Notes: generated from the sequence alone by a model not told the origin. A stretch of DNA of 64,000 nucleotides from Chitinophaga pinensis (GCA_945907065.1 CAMDSC010000001.1:161190-225189); one strand, 5' to 3'. Positions 27,795-36,589 are shown, counted from the stretch's first letter. Numbers and translations: made by a program.

Positions 27795-28901
27795 TTATTC
27801 CGCAGCATTCACAACCAACTGTGCCACTCGCATGGAAGCACCCGAGCCGCCAACAATTGATTTTAATGATTTATAATTTTTTAAAACTTCAGACCGTCCG
27901 GGTTCATTTTTAATTTTATCCAATTCTGTTTTGATTTTTTCAGTGGTTAGGTCATTTTGAAGAAGTTCTTTAATTATTTCTTTACCCATAATTAAATTGA
28001 CCAAAGAAATGAATTTCACTTTTATAACCTGTTTGGCTATAGCGGCATTTATACGACTTGTCTTATAACATACCACTTGAGGAACATTTAATAAAGCGGT
28101 TTCAAGAGTAGCTGTGCCCGAAGTTACCAAGGCTGCTTGGCTAACCGTTAAAAGATTGTAGGTGTCGCCAATAATAAATTTTACTTCCTTAATATTTTTA
28201 AACGTGTTAAAATATGATAAGTCAAAGTTAGGTGCCACTGCCAAAGCAATGGTAAAATTATCCTTGTAGGATTCAATACTGTCAAGCATTAAAGGAAGTA
28301 TGGAGTTAATTTCTTGCTTGCGGCTGCCTGGCAATAAGACAAGGATTGGTTTATTGCCCAAATTATTTTTTGTGCTAAAATTCAAATCTGGAATAAATGC
28401 TTCAATAGCATCTACCAAAGGATTTCCAACATAATGAACCTTGTAATTAAATTGCTTATAAAAATCTACCTCGAAGGGAAAAATAACATAGAGGTGGTCA
28501 ATAATCCGTTTGATTTTTAAAGCCCGCTTGGTATTCCAAGCCCATACTTTAGGCGAAATATAATAATGCGTTTTAAAACCTTGCTCCTTGGCCCACTCTG
28601 CTATTCGAAGATTGAAACCCGGATAATCAATAAAAATTAAACGGTCGGGTTGGTAATCTAAAATATCCGTTTTGGCCATAGCCATAAGCTTACGTATTTT
28701 AAAAAGGTTTTTAATCACTTCCACAAAACCCATAAACGCTCGTTCCTTGATATGATTAACGTTTACCACTCCTTCGGCTTCCATTAAATCACCACCCCAT
28801 ACTCTAAACTCAGTAGAATTATCCAATTGCTTGATGGCTTTTATTAAATTGGCTCCATGCAAATCACCGGAGGCTTCACCGCAAATTATGTAGTATTTCA
28901 A
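27795..28901 (-). CDS. lpxB: Lipid-A-disaccharide synthase
   Basis: 368 residues, GT19 fold. ICGEASGDLHGANLI at the N-terminus, FIDYPGFNLR (about 90), the donor-site region VLLPGSRKQEI (about 190) and SGTATLETALLNVPQVVCYK (about 260) are family hallmarks. It joins UDP-diacylglucosamine to lipid X in lipid A synthesis at the cytoplasmic face of the inner membrane. The start is TTG at 28901; an in-frame stop lies just upstream and no ATG precedes the conserved KYYIICGEASGD. It is third in the surE, small membrane protein, lpxB operon. Confidence 0.95.
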   Translation of the reverse strand: MKYYIICGEASGDLHGANLIKAIKQLDNSTEFRVWGGDLMEAEGVVNVNHIKERAFMGFVEVIKNLFKIRKLMAMAKTDILDYQPDRLIFIDYPGFNLRIAEWAKEQGFKTHYYISPKVWAWNTKRALKIKRIIDHLYVIFPFEVDFYKQFNYKVHYVGNPLVDAIEAFIPDLNFSTKNNLGNKPILVLLPGSRKQEINSILPLMLDSIESYKDNFTIALAVAPNFDLSYFNTFKNIKEVKFIIGDTYNLLTVSQAALVTSGTATLETALLNVPQVVCYKTSRINAAIAKQVIKVKFISLVNLIMGKEIIKELLQNDLTTEKIKTELDKIKNEPGRSEVLKNYKSLKSIVGGSGASMRVAQLVVNAAE

Positions 28902-28945
28902 AGTGTTTATCTGGATTTAAAGATTCAAAATGAAAGATTTAATAA

Positions 28946-29215
28946 TTACCAAATATACATATACACGATACACAAGCCATAAATAATAGTGGAAAGCAAA
29001 ATTCCTCTGGGCAAATTGGTAAATCCTGTATTAAATGTTAATAAAAAAATTGCAAGGTTTCCTATCAATCCAATTCGTAAAAAAGCCGATAGTAATCGTA
29101 AAGAAAACATATCCCCCAAAAAACTAAAAAATGAACCGGCAATATGTTCTTGAACATAAATAACGATTAAAACTATGAGAGGAATGCTTGCACCAATAAT
29201 AGCCCCAATCCACAT
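28946..29215 (-). CDS. Small membrane protein between surE and lpxB
   Basis: 89 residues from ATG at 29215 with three hydrophobic segments (about 3-24, 42-63 and 68-87). Charged residues are almost absent. I do not recognise a named family. A TTG at 29245 would overlap surE by 13 bases and add ten residues (MGILIQKFDK), which cannot be excluded. Its place in the surE-lpxB operon suggests an envelope role only by association. Confidence 0.65.
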   Translation of the reverse strand: MWIGAIIGASIPLIVLIVIYVQEHIAGSFFSFLGDMFSLRLLSAFLRIGLIGNLAIFLLTFNTGFTNLPRGILLSTIIYGLCIVYMYIW

Positions 29216-29232
29216 TTTATCAAATTTTTGTA

Positions 29233-30000
29233 TCAAAATTCCCAAGTATTAAGTGTGGCAATAGCATGATGGGCAGTAAGGTCAAACTGGGTGGGAACCA
29301 CGGACACAAATCCATTGGCAAGTGCCCATTCATCAGTATCTTCACCATGATCATTATTTACAAATTTGCCTGTAAGCCAATAGTATTTTCTATTATGCGG
29401 GTCAGTTCGTTCATCAAATTCTTCTATCCATTTGGCTTTGGCCTGTCGGCAAATTTTCAAGCCTTTAATATCGGGCAAACCAAGGGCTGGAATATTTACA
29501 TTGAGCAGAGTTCCGGTTGGTAATCCTTTTTCAAGAACCCTTGAGGCAATTAATCGAGCATAATATGACGAAGCTTCAAAATCTGCATCAAACTTATAAT
29601 CATTTAACGAAAAACCGATGGCACTAATTCCTTCAATAGCTCCTTCTACCGCAGCACTCATGGTTCCACTATAGATTACATTAATGGAAGAATTGGAGCC
29701 GTGATTAATGCCTGAAACCAATAAATCAGGCCGGCGGTGCATTACTTTGTCAACCGCTAATTTTACGCAATCGGCCGGAGTTCCGCTGCATTGGTAGGCT
29801 TCCACTTTATCAAAAACATGAACCCGCTCCATTCGCAACGGGTGGTTCATGGTTATGGCATGTCCCATTCCACTTTGCGGGCTATCGGGAGCTACCACTA
29901 CCACATGCCCCAATGATTTCATGCTTTGAACCAAAGCGGCAATGCCAGGTGCTGTTACTCCATCGTCATTAGTTATGAGTATTAGTGGTTGGTTGTCCAT
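29233..30000 (-). CDS. surE: 5'/3'-nucleotidase SurE
   Basis: 255 residues. The metal-binding N-terminus ITNDDGVTAPGI (about 9), PDSPQSGMGHAIT (about 40) and VSGINHGSNSSINVIYSGTMSAA (about 95) are the SurE signature. It removes phosphate from nucleoside monophosphates and perhaps short polyphosphates, using a divalent metal in the cytoplasm. The C-terminal half has the usual Bacteroidota form (DPHNRKYYWLTG). The promoter element at 30009-30016 places the transcription start only a base or two before the ATG. First gene of the surE operon. Confidence 0.95.
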   Translation of the reverse strand: MDNQPLILITNDDGVTAPGIAALVQSMKSLGHVVVVAPDSPQSGMGHAITMNHPLRMERVHVFDKVEAYQCSGTPADCVKLAVDKVMHRRPDLLVSGINHGSNSSINVIYSGTMSAAVEGAIEGISAIGFSLNDYKFDADFEASSYYARLIASRVLEKGLPTGTLLNVNIPALGLPDIKGLKICRQAKAKWIEEFDERTDPHNRKYYWLTGKFVNNDHGEDTDEWALANGFVSVVPTQFDLTAHHAIATLNTWEF

Positions 30001-30008
30001 TTGGGTTG

Positions 30009-30016
30009 CAAAGATA
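30009..30016 (-). promoter_or_regulatory. Promoter -7 element TATCTTTG of surE
   Basis: TATCTTTG on the minus strand fits TAnnTTTG and is followed by C. It ends nine bases before the surE ATG, so the mRNA is likely leaderless. It lies just past the secG terminator. Confidence 0.65.
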
Positions 30017-30029
30017 AAATTTTGTAAAA

Positions 30030-30055
30030 CAAAAAAGCCCCGCCGAAGCGAGGCT
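30030..30055 (-). terminator. Rho-independent terminator of the sigma-54 regulator/lptE/secG operon
   Basis: On the minus strand an 8-bp stem (AGCCTCGC with GCGGGGCT, one G-U pair) closes a stable TTCG tetraloop and is followed at once by six T. It sits 25 bases past the secG stop and before the surE promoter. This is the clearest terminator in the window. Confidence 0.92.
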
Positions 30056-30079
30056 CAGAAAATATTTTTTTATTTTAAA

Positions 30080-30415
30080 TTATTGAGCAGGAGGAGGAGT
30101 GGCAGTTCCAGCCGGAGGATTAGGAGCTACAGAACCCGGAGTTGCATTTTCGATTTTATCTTTCATTAAAGAATCTTTTCCTGAACCACCGCTTCTGGTG
30201 ATGAAAAATGGACCGGCAAGTGAAAGTACTAAAAGTGATAAAGCCAAAATCCAAGTAATTTTTTCAACCCCTTCGGTAGTTTTATTAACTCCTAAAATTT
30301 GGTTGGCTGCTGAAAAATTAGCAGCTAATCCACCACCTTTAGGGTTTTGAATAAGCACGATAATTATTAGAAATACACATGCGATAATTGTAAGCCAGGT
30401 TATTAATGTAAACAT
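30080..30415 (-). CDS. secG: Preprotein translocase subunit SecG
   Basis: 111 residues. Two hydrophobic segments (about 3-24 and 52-74) flank the conserved loop IQNPKGGGLAANFSAANQILG. The tail (GSGKDSL...PPAGTATPPPAQ) is a Pro/Ala-rich extension common in this phylum. It is the accessory subunit of the SecYEG channel. Last gene of a minus-strand operon, four bases after the acidic 405-residue protein gene and followed by a strong terminator. Confidence 0.95.
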   Translation of the reverse strand: MFTLITWLTIIACVFLIIIVLIQNPKGGGLAANFSAANQILGVNKTTEGVEKITWILALSLLVLSLAGPFFITRSGGSGKDSLMKDKIENATPGSVAPNPPAGTATPPPAQ

Positions 30416-30418
30416 CTT

Positions 30419-31636
30419 TTATAATTTATTTATTAGTTCTTCTTTTAATGATTTTATTCGGGCTGCAAAAATGTCCTTTTTATCCGGATTTTGCAACATT
30501 AATTTTTCATACATTTCGAGCGAGGTATGAAGGTGCCCTTGCTTATAAAAAAGTTGGGCTAAAGTTTCACTTACTACTTCTCCATGAAATTCCTCGCTCT
30601 TGCGGGCCATATTTTCGGGTTTATAAAATTCAGCTTTAGGTCGCGATATACTTGGATTTTCTTTAATAAATCTATCCAATAAATTATCTATTTCAACTTT
30701 TGAGTTACTTTTAGTTGTAGTTTCTTTTTCTTCATCACTATCAGAATTTTTTACAAAGGCTTGAATATCATAAGCAATTTCCGCCCAAGCCGCAGGGTTA
30801 TAAATTATTTCAACGTCTTCATTTTCTTCTTCAAAATTTCCAGGAAGTTTTATATGTAGATTTTCTTCTATCTCATTCGGTTTATTATACTGCAGATTTT
30901 CGCTAATTGGCTCTAAAGATTCTTTATATTTAATTTCGTTATGGTCCTTATTATTAAAGTTGTCAAGCCAGCTATAAAAATCAAGTTCTTCGTCATCCGT
31001 ATCTTCTGTATCAGAGATTGTTATTTGTTCTTCCGCTTCTCCAATTTCGTCAATTATAATTAATTCGGGGGCTTGTTCTTGCTTTTCCTCAACTATTTCT
31101 TCTGTAATAATCAAAGTAGTTTCCTCAACAATTTCTTCAGTCTCATTAGCAGTTACTAAATTTTGAGATACTTCCGCTTCAGTTTCACTTGTCAAAATAT
31201 TTTCTTCAATTATTTCATTTAGTGTGTTGGCTGCATCTTTGGTTTCAGACGAATTTATTAATTCAAAAGATTCAGGAGTAATATGCTCTGTTGGAATTTT
31301 TATAAATAATTCAGAATTGCTTTCCGAATTATTAAGTTCTTCAATTATTTGTGCTTTAAGTTGAGATTGCTCAATTGAAAGTTCTTCTATATTTGGGTCT
31401 ATTTTTTCTGGTTCTGAATTAATAAATTTAAAAAGCACTTCCCTGTTACCAGCATAAAGTGAGGCTAATTTTAAATTTTTATTAAACCCAAATGCATTTT
31501 GATTCTTATGGCATTTGGCAATTAAAATATGAATAGCCTGAAAATATGGAAATTTTTTACGAAGAAGTTCTAAAGAATCAGCATCATGCGAGCCAAGATT
31601 TTGAGGGTTTGCAATATAGTTTTGAAGATTATTCAA
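30419..31636 (-). CDS. Acidic TPR-like protein of unknown function
   Basis: 405 residues, no signal. The N-terminus (NNLQNYIANPQNLGSHDADSLELLRKKFPYFQAIHILIAKCHKNQN) is helical and conserved-looking. Residues about 90-300 are a highly acidic, low-complexity stretch rich in Glu, Thr and Ile. The C-terminus has a TPR-type helix pair (ETLAQLFYKQGHLHTSLEMYEKLMLQNPDKKD). It starts with TTG (31636), four bases after the lptE stop. The same type of protein sits beside secG in other Bacteroidota (recollection, not verified). Role unknown; perhaps assembly of envelope proteins. Confidence 0.7.
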   Translation of the reverse strand: MNNLQNYIANPQNLGSHDADSLELLRKKFPYFQAIHILIAKCHKNQNAFGFNKNLKLASLYAGNREVLFKFINSEPEKIDPNIEELSIEQSQLKAQIIEELNNSESNSELFIKIPTEHITPESFELINSSETKDAANTLNEIIEENILTSETEAEVSQNLVTANETEEIVEETTLIITEEIVEEKQEQAPELIIIDEIGEAEEQITISDTEDTDDEELDFYSWLDNFNNKDHNEIKYKESLEPISENLQYNKPNEIEENLHIKLPGNFEEENEDVEIIYNPAAWAEIAYDIQAFVKNSDSDEEKETTTKSNSKVEIDNLLDRFIKENPSISRPKAEFYKPENMARKSEEFHGEVVSETLAQLFYKQGHLHTSLEMYEKLMLQNPDKKDIFAARIKSLKEELINKL

Positions 31637-31640
31637 ATAT

Positions 31641-32162
31641 TTACCAGTTGACGGCTGCTTTATTAAAAATTTCCTGAATTAATTGATCTGTAATGTCGGC
31701 TACTAAATTATTTTCAAGGGCTGAAAAATTTTTGGTTGCATCAAAATCCTGAAATCCGTTAAAGGTCTGTTCAAAATTTAACTCGGGATGTTTTAGGCAT
31801 TCAAATTTAACATTTACTGCAATGGAAAGTCGGTTTTGAGTAGCAGTTGCGTCGCCTTGAACTGTAACTGGAGAAATAGTATATCCTGTGATGGCGCCAT
31901 TAAAATTAAAATCCCCGTTTTCTCTAGTAAAGTTCAAGCGGGTATTGTTCATTTTATCTTTTAGTTTTTCGGTAATTATTTGACTCAGTTGTGGATTTAC
32001 AGTAGTTGCTTTATTTTCAAAAAAACCAACTGAATAGGTACTTACATCAGGGGGAATTGTACTGCCTTTTAGGCTGTAACATCCGCTTAATAGCACTGAA
32101 ATTAAAAATAATAGTGCAAAAAGTATAAGGGCAATATAAATGTTCCTATTATTCAAGGTCAA
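31641..32162 (-). CDS. lptE: LPS assembly lipoprotein LptE-like
   Basis: 173 residues. A hydrophobic signal ends in a lipobox (LISVLLSGCYS, Cys at about 28), followed by the LptE fold region SVGFFENKATTVNPQLSQIITEKLKDKM. It should sit in the outer membrane as the plug partner of LptD (20420-22987). The start is TTG at 32162 or 32156, both inside the last codons of the upstream regulator gene, so translation is coupled; no ATG is available. Confidence 0.85.
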   Translation of the reverse strand: MTLNNRNIYIALILFALLFLISVLLSGCYSLKGSTIPPDVSTYSVGFFENKATTVNPQLSQIITEKLKDKMNNTRLNFTRENGDFNFNGAITGYTISPVTVQGDATATQNRLSIAVNVKFECLKHPELNFEQTFNGFQDFDATKNFSALENNLVADITDQLIQEIFNKAAVNW

Positions 32163-33405
32163 ACTCCTTTATTTTTCTGTACAAAGTACGTTCCGAAATA
32201 CCAAGTTCATGAGCAGCGCGTTTTCTTCTACCATTATTTTTAAGCAAAGCTTTTTTTATCATTTCTTCTTCTTTGGCGTTTAAACTAAGATTTTCATCTG
32301 TATTTACCATATCGGAAGCTTCGAGTTGATAATCCTGAGTCAAAACTTCATCTTCATAATATGGAGCTTGTTTAGGTCTTACCATCAGGTCCTTTGTCCC
32401 GCGTGTGCTTTCGTCGGATGAAGGTAAAATTCGGGTAAGGGCTGCTTTATTGGTTTCAACAAATTCAGGGTTGCTTAATTGTTGATTTTCTAATAGGCCT
32501 AAAACGATTCCTTTTAAATCATTCATATCCTTTTTTAAATCATACAATACTTTATAAAAAATTTCCCGTTCGTTCATTCCTTCCTGCCTTCCATCAGTGG
32601 CAAGCATCAATGAAGTATTACTAGTTTCCTTGGGTAAATATTTGAGCAAGGTAGTTTCGTTTATTACTCTATCTTGCTCCAATACCGACATTTGTTCAAC
32701 AATATTTTTCAGCTGACGAATATTACCAGGCCAGCGATAATTGGTTAAAACAACTTCAGCATCGGGGGTAAGTTCCAAATCGCGTATATGGTATTTTTCT
32801 GCAAAATCAACTGCAAATTTTTTAAATAAAATTGGAATATCCGTTGGCCTTTCACGAAGTGCCGGCACATAAATAGGTAAGGTAGAAAGACGGTAATATA
32901 AGTCTTCTCTAAATTTACCTTTATGGCTTAAGGCCAGTAAATCCTTGTTTGTAGCTGTTACAACTCTCACATCTGTTTTCATCACTTTTGATGCACCAAC
33001 TCTAATAAATTCACCATTTTCTAATATACGAAGTAAACGGGCCTGAGTTTCAAAAGGCAATTCACCTACTTCATCTAAAAAAATAGTTCCGCCATTTACC
33101 GTTTCAAAATATCCTTTACGGGCTTCATTTGCTCCTGTAAATGATCCCTTTTCGTGGCCAAAAAGCTCTGAATTTATAGTGCCTTCAGGAATAGCGCCGC
33201 AGTTTATGGAAATAAACGGACCATGTTTGCGATTGCTTAAATGATGAATTATTTTAGAAAAAGATTCTTTTCCAACGCCACTTTCGCCTTGTATACATAC
33301 TGAAATATCAGTTGGAGCCACTTTCATAGCAGTTTCCAAGGCATAATTTATTCGTGGCGAATTTCCTGTAATGGCAAATCGTTGTTTTACTGATTGTAGT
33401 TCCAT
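32149..33405 (-). CDS. Sigma-54-dependent transcriptional regulator without receiver domain
   Basis: 418 residues. The AAA+ domain starts almost at the N-terminus (about 10-245). Walker A is GESGVGKE, Walker B is GGTIFLDEVGEL, and the sigma-54 contact loop reads GSFTGA instead of GAFTGA. R-finger and sensor motifs look intact (ALRERPTDIP). A variable linker (about 260-370) precedes a C-terminal Fis-type helix-turn-helix (RRKRAAHELGISERTLYRKIKEF). It lacks a receiver or GAF domain, so its signal is unknown. First of four genes with lptE, the acidic protein and secG, directly downstream of miaB (2-base gap). Confidence 0.92.
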   Translation of the reverse strand: MELQSVKQRFAITGNSPRINYALETAMKVAPTDISVCIQGESGVGKESFSKIIHHLSNRKHGPFISINCGAIPEGTINSELFGHEKGSFTGANEARKGYFETVNGGTIFLDEVGELPFETQARLLRILENGEFIRVGASKVMKTDVRVVTATNKDLLALSHKGKFREDLYYRLSTLPIYVPALRERPTDIPILFKKFAVDFAEKYHIRDLELTPDAEVVLTNYRWPGNIRQLKNIVEQMSVLEQDRVINETTLLKYLPKETSNTSLMLATDGRQEGMNEREIFYKVLYDLKKDMNDLKGIVLGLLENQQLSNPEFVETNKAALTRILPSSDESTRGTKDLMVRPKQAPYYEDEVLTQDYQLEASDMVNTDENLSLNAKEEEMIKKALLKNNGRRKRAAHELGISERTLYRKIKEFDLE

Positions 33406-33407
33406 AA

Positions 33408-34835
33408 TTATGGTTTTTCTGATTTACCAACGACTATTCCAATAAGGCTAGTTGTTGAACTTCTCTCTATTAATACATCTACATAATCTCCAGGTTTGTA
33501 ATTTTCTTTTGGAAAAATAACCACCATATTTTCATCATTTCTACCTTTGAGATCATTATTACTCTTTTTAGAAAATCCTTCGGCTAATACTCGAAAGATT
33601 TTTCCTTCCCGGTTTTTATTCTTTAGCTTAGAAACAGCATTTTGAGTTGCAATAATTTCTTGCAATCGTCTGCCTTTAACAACTTCTGGTACATCATCTT
33701 CCAATTTTCGTGCAGCTAGTGTTCCTGGGCGTTCGCTGTAATTATACATGTATGAAAAATCAAATTTTGAGAGTTCAATCAATGATAAAGTGTCCTTATG
33801 ATCTTCTTCCGTTTCAGTACAAAATCCTGAAATTATATCGCATGAAATTCCACAATTTGGAATTATTTCACGGATGCGGTTTACCTTTCCAATGTACCAT
33901 TCTCGGGTATAGTTGCGGTTCATTAAGTCAAGTATTCGGCTATTACCGCTTTGAGCCGGCAAGTGAATGTATTTGCAAATGTTGGGAAATTTGGCAATGG
34001 TATAAATTACCTCGTCGGATATATCTTTTGGGTGTGAGGTACTGAAACGAATTCGCATTGAGTCATCTACTAGGGCCACCATTTCTAATAGCTTAGCAAA
34101 ATTTACACTCTTTGTTTGTTCTTCTTCTGTTAAATTTACAAACTCTTTTTTGGGGCCACCGCCAAACCAAAGGTAACTGTCTACATTTTGCCCCAAAAGA
34201 GTTACTTCTTTATACCCTAAATCTGATAATTCTTTTACTTCTTTAACAATACTTTCAGAATCGCGGCTGCGTTCGCGACCACGGGTAAAAGGTACCACAC
34301 AAAAGCTACACATATTATCACAGCCTCTCATAATGCTTACAAAAGCGGTAACTCCATTGCTATTAAGTCGGGTTGGACTAATTTCAGCATAAGTTTCTTC
34401 TAATGATAAAATTACATTGATGGATTTATTGCCATCTTCCACTTCATTAAGTAGTTTTGGTAAATCACGATATGAATCGGGCCCGGCAACTATATCTACT
34501 AGTTTTTCTTCTTCCAGTAGATTTTTCTTAAGCCTTTCGGCCATGCAGCCCAATATTCCAATAACCAATTCATTGTTACGCTTTTTATTAGCTCGCAAAT
34601 GAATAAGTCTGTGACGGATTCGTTGTTCCGCATTTTCTCTAATACTGCATGTGTTTATCAATATCACATCAGCTTCTTCTTCATTTTTGGTAGTATTGTA
34701 TCCGTTTTCTAATAAAATGGAAGCTACAACTTCGCTATCTGCAAAATTCATTGCGCAGCCATAACTTTCAATGTATAGATTTTTGATTTTTTGGGTAACT
34801 GTATTTATTGTTGTTTCCAGTAGTTGGGTTTCCAT
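33408..34835 (-). CDS. miaB: tRNA-2-methylthio-N6-dimethylallyladenosine synthase
   Basis: 475 residues from ATG at 34835. The UPF0004 N-terminal domain has cluster Cys residues ([33 protein letters not shown]). The radical-SAM domain has [23 protein letters not shown] (CxxxCxxC). A C-terminal TRAM domain follows. It adds the methylthio group to ms2i6A37 of tRNAs, using two 4Fe-4S clusters. An upstream start at 34883 would pass through the promoter and is rejected. Lead gene of a probable five-gene run down to secG. Confidence 0.96.
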   Translation of the reverse strand: METQLLETTINTVTQKIKNLYIESYGCAMNFADSEVVASILLENGYNTTKNEEEADVILINTCSIRENAEQRIRHRLIHLRANKKRNNELVIGILGCMAERLKKNLLEEEKLVDIVAGPDSYRDLPKLLNEVEDGNKSINVILSLEETYAEISPTRLNSNGVTAFVSIMRGCDNMCSFCVVPFTRGRERSRDSESIVKEVKELSDLGYKEVTLLGQNVDSYLWFGGGPKKEFVNLTEEEQTKSVNFAKLLEMVALVDDSMRIRFSTSHPKDISDEVIYTIAKFPNICKYIHLPAQSGNSRILDLMNRNYTREWYIGKVNRIREIIPNCGISCDIISGFCTETEEDHKDTLSLIELSKFDFSYMYNYSERPGTLAARKLEDDVPEVVKGRRLQEIIATQNAVSKLKNKNREGKIFRVLAEGFSKKSNNDLKGRNDENMVVIFPKENYKPGDYVDVLIERSSTTSLIGIVVGKSEKP

Positions 34836-34846
34836 ACGAATGGCCG

Positions 34847-34854
34847 CAAAGATA
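34847..34854 (-). promoter_or_regulatory. Promoter -7 element TATCTTTG of miaB
   Basis: TATCTTTG on the minus strand fits TAnnTTTG. It ends 12 bases before the ATG at 34835 and so fixes the miaB start. A TTG and a palindrome lie in the -33 region. Confidence 0.65.
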
Positions 34855-34863
34855 AATATTATT

Positions 34864-34880
34864 GGTGACAGATTGTCACC
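34864..34880. promoter_or_regulatory. Operator-like palindrome upstream of miaB
   Basis: GGTGACA and TGTCACC are perfect inverted arms around GAT. The element overlaps the -15 to -35 area of the miaB promoter and lies before the divergent gene's promoter, so a dimeric regulator could control one or both. No regulator is identified. Confidence 0.5.
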
Positions 34881-34925
34881 CAAAAATTGAGGTATTTTTT
34901 ATTTATGAGTAACTTTTAGTTTTTA

Positions 34926-34933
34926 TAGGTTTG
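34926..34933 (+). promoter_or_regulatory. Promoter -7 element TAGGTTTG
   Basis: TAGGTTTG fits TAnnTTTG, 26 bases upstream of the ATG at 34959. Confidence 0.55.
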
Positions 34934-34958
34934 GTATTAATTTAGCAACCTATTAGTG

Positions 34959-35390
34959 ATGTCAGATTTTTTTGAAATAGCGGGATGGATATTTTTGTCA
35001 TCGGTAAAATATATTGTTGTTATTATTGCCTTATTAGCTAATTCATCAAGGTTTTGGTTGTATGATTTGCTAATAGTGGCAGTTGGTGGAAGCATAGGTG
35101 TTGCGGTATTTACCTTTCTTGGTTCACTTATATCCAAGTTTTTTGAAAGGTTTTCTTTTTTTAGGGTCAGTTATAAAAATTTAAGAAGAGTTGTTTTAGT
35201 AAAAAATGGATATGGTTTAATTGGTCTTGTTTTTTTAACGCCGTTAATTCTTGGTGTTCCTTTTGGTTGCATTATTACAACATTATTTGAACCTGATAAA
35301 AAGAAAATATTTAAAATGCAGCTAACTTCTGTAATACTTTGGAGCATATTTCTATTCGGAGTTAAAGGGATAATTCAGTTTATGAATTGA
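34959..35390 (+). CDS. Small multi-spanning membrane protein
   Basis: 143 residues from ATG at 34959 (a GTG three bases earlier is equally possible). Four hydrophobic segments are visible: about 5-24, 30-55, 85-108 and 120-140. The loop FFERFSFFRVSYKNLRR is basic. The glycine-rich VGGSIGVAVFTFLG and GVPFGCIITTLF pieces resemble the small multidrug export/DedA-like group, but this is a weak resemblance. Divergent from miaB; the AI-2E gene downstream has its own promoter. Confidence 0.65.
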   Translation: MSDFFEIAGWIFLSSVKYIVVIIALLANSSRFWLYDLLIVAVGGSIGVAVFTFLGSLISKFFERFSFFRVSYKNLRRVVLVKNGYGLIGLVFLTPLILGVPFGCIITTLFEPDKKKIFKMQLTSVILWSIFLFGVKGIIQFMN

Positions 35391-35401
35391 AAATTTACCA
35401 C

Positions 35402-35430
35402 TTTGTTTTATTAATCTTAAGCTAACTTTG
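35402..35430 (+). promoter_or_regulatory. Two-part promoter of the AI-2E transporter gene
   Basis: TTTG at 35402-35405, then 17 bases, then TAACTTTG at 35423-35430: both halves of the Bacteroidota -33/-7 promoter. The ATG follows eight bases later, so the leader is very short. Confidence 0.65.
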
Positions 35431-35438
35431 AAAATCAT

Positions 35439-36560
35439 ATGAGTACTATTAAAAATTATCCATTTTATATGCGGGCTACATTTGTATTGCTTGCATTAGT
35501 GCTTACTGCAGTTATACTCTATCTTGGTCAGCATATTATTTTTCCAGTATTATTGGCCATGTTATTTTCTATTCTGTTAAGCCCATTAGTAGCTAGGTTT
35601 AATAAAAAATTAAGATTTCCTTATGCATTAGCAGTCGCCGTGTCTGTAATTCTAAATATCGTTGTTATTTCAGGAATTGTATTTTTTGTTTCGTGGCAAA
35701 TAGGTGATATAGCAAATGATTGGGTTAAAATTAATAATAATCTTTCCATACACTACCACAATATTCAACATTGGATAAAGCAAAGTTTTCATGTTAGCTA
35801 CTCCGAGCAGAACAAATATATAAAGCAGATTACGAAAGAATCATTAACAAATTCAACCGCCAATGTAGGAACTACAATAAGTTCATTTACCGATGTGTTA
35901 ATGAATTTAATTTTGATACCCATTTATACTTTTTTGTTCCTTTTGTATAAAAGCTTGTTTGTAAACTTTCTGTACAAGTTGTTTTCAAAAGAGCATCACG
36001 ACAAACTTAAAGATATTTTGAGCAATGTGAAATTAGCTATTCATAGTTTTTTAATTGGTTTAATCGCTGAAATGTGGATAGTTGCTACACTTACAAGCAT
36101 TGGTTATATGATTGTTGGGGTGCAATATGCTTTGTTGCTTGGAGTAATTACCGGAATATTAAATTTAATACCATATATAGGAATTACTATTGCAGCCGTG
36201 TTAAGTATTTTTGCAACACTCACTGGCTCTACAGATCTTTCATTGATATTAGGAGTAATAATTGTAAACGGTATTGTTCAGTTTTTTGATAACAATATTT
36301 TGGTGCCAATGGTTGTAAGCTCAAAGGTAAAAATTAATGCCTTTGTTTCAATAATAAGTATAATTATTGGAGGAGCCATTGCAGGAGTAGCTGGAATGTT
36401 TATGGCCATTCCAATGCTTGCAATTATAAAAGTAATTTTTGATCGTATTGATTTTTTAGAACCTTGGGGATATTTAATGGGAGATAATTTGCCTGCCAAT
36501 CAAAAGACGGTAAAAATTAAAATTCCATTTTTCAAAAAAAGGAAGTCTTCTGAAAAGTAA
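35439..36560 (+). CDS. AI-2E family transporter
   Basis: 373 residues. About eight hydrophobic segments: two pairs at the N-terminus (about 10-75), a soluble loop (about 95-140), and the conserved C-terminal half with GVITGILNLIPYIGITIAAV (about 235) and NNILVPMVVSSKVKINAFVSI (about 285), the family signature. Members export small molecules or exchange Na+/H+; autoinducer-2 export is shown only for TqsA. The basic C-terminal tail (KIKIPFFKKRKSSEK) is cytoplasmic. Single gene convergent with an ABC ATPase gene. Confidence 0.92.
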   Translation: MSTIKNYPFYMRATFVLLALVLTAVILYLGQHIIFPVLLAMLFSILLSPLVARFNKKLRFPYALAVAVSVILNIVVISGIVFFVSWQIGDIANDWVKINNNLSIHYHNIQHWIKQSFHVSYSEQNKYIKQITKESLTNSTANVGTTISSFTDVLMNLILIPIYTFLFLLYKSLFVNFLYKLFSKEHHDKLKDILSNVKLAIHSFLIGLIAEMWIVATLTSIGYMIVGVQYALLLGVITGILNLIPYIGITIAAVLSIFATLTGSTDLSLILGVIIVNGIVQFFDNNILVPMVVSSKVKINAFVSIISIIIGGAIAGVAGMFMAIPMLAIIKVIFDRIDFLEPWGYLMGDNLPANQKTVKIKIPFFKKRKSSEK

Positions 36561-36589
36561 GTATTATAAACACATTAAAGATTTGATAA

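Noticed and set aside
34836-34883. Longer miaB start at 34883
   Set aside because: It would read through the TATCTTTG promoter element; the ATG at 34835 lies just after it and begins the usual MiaB sequence.
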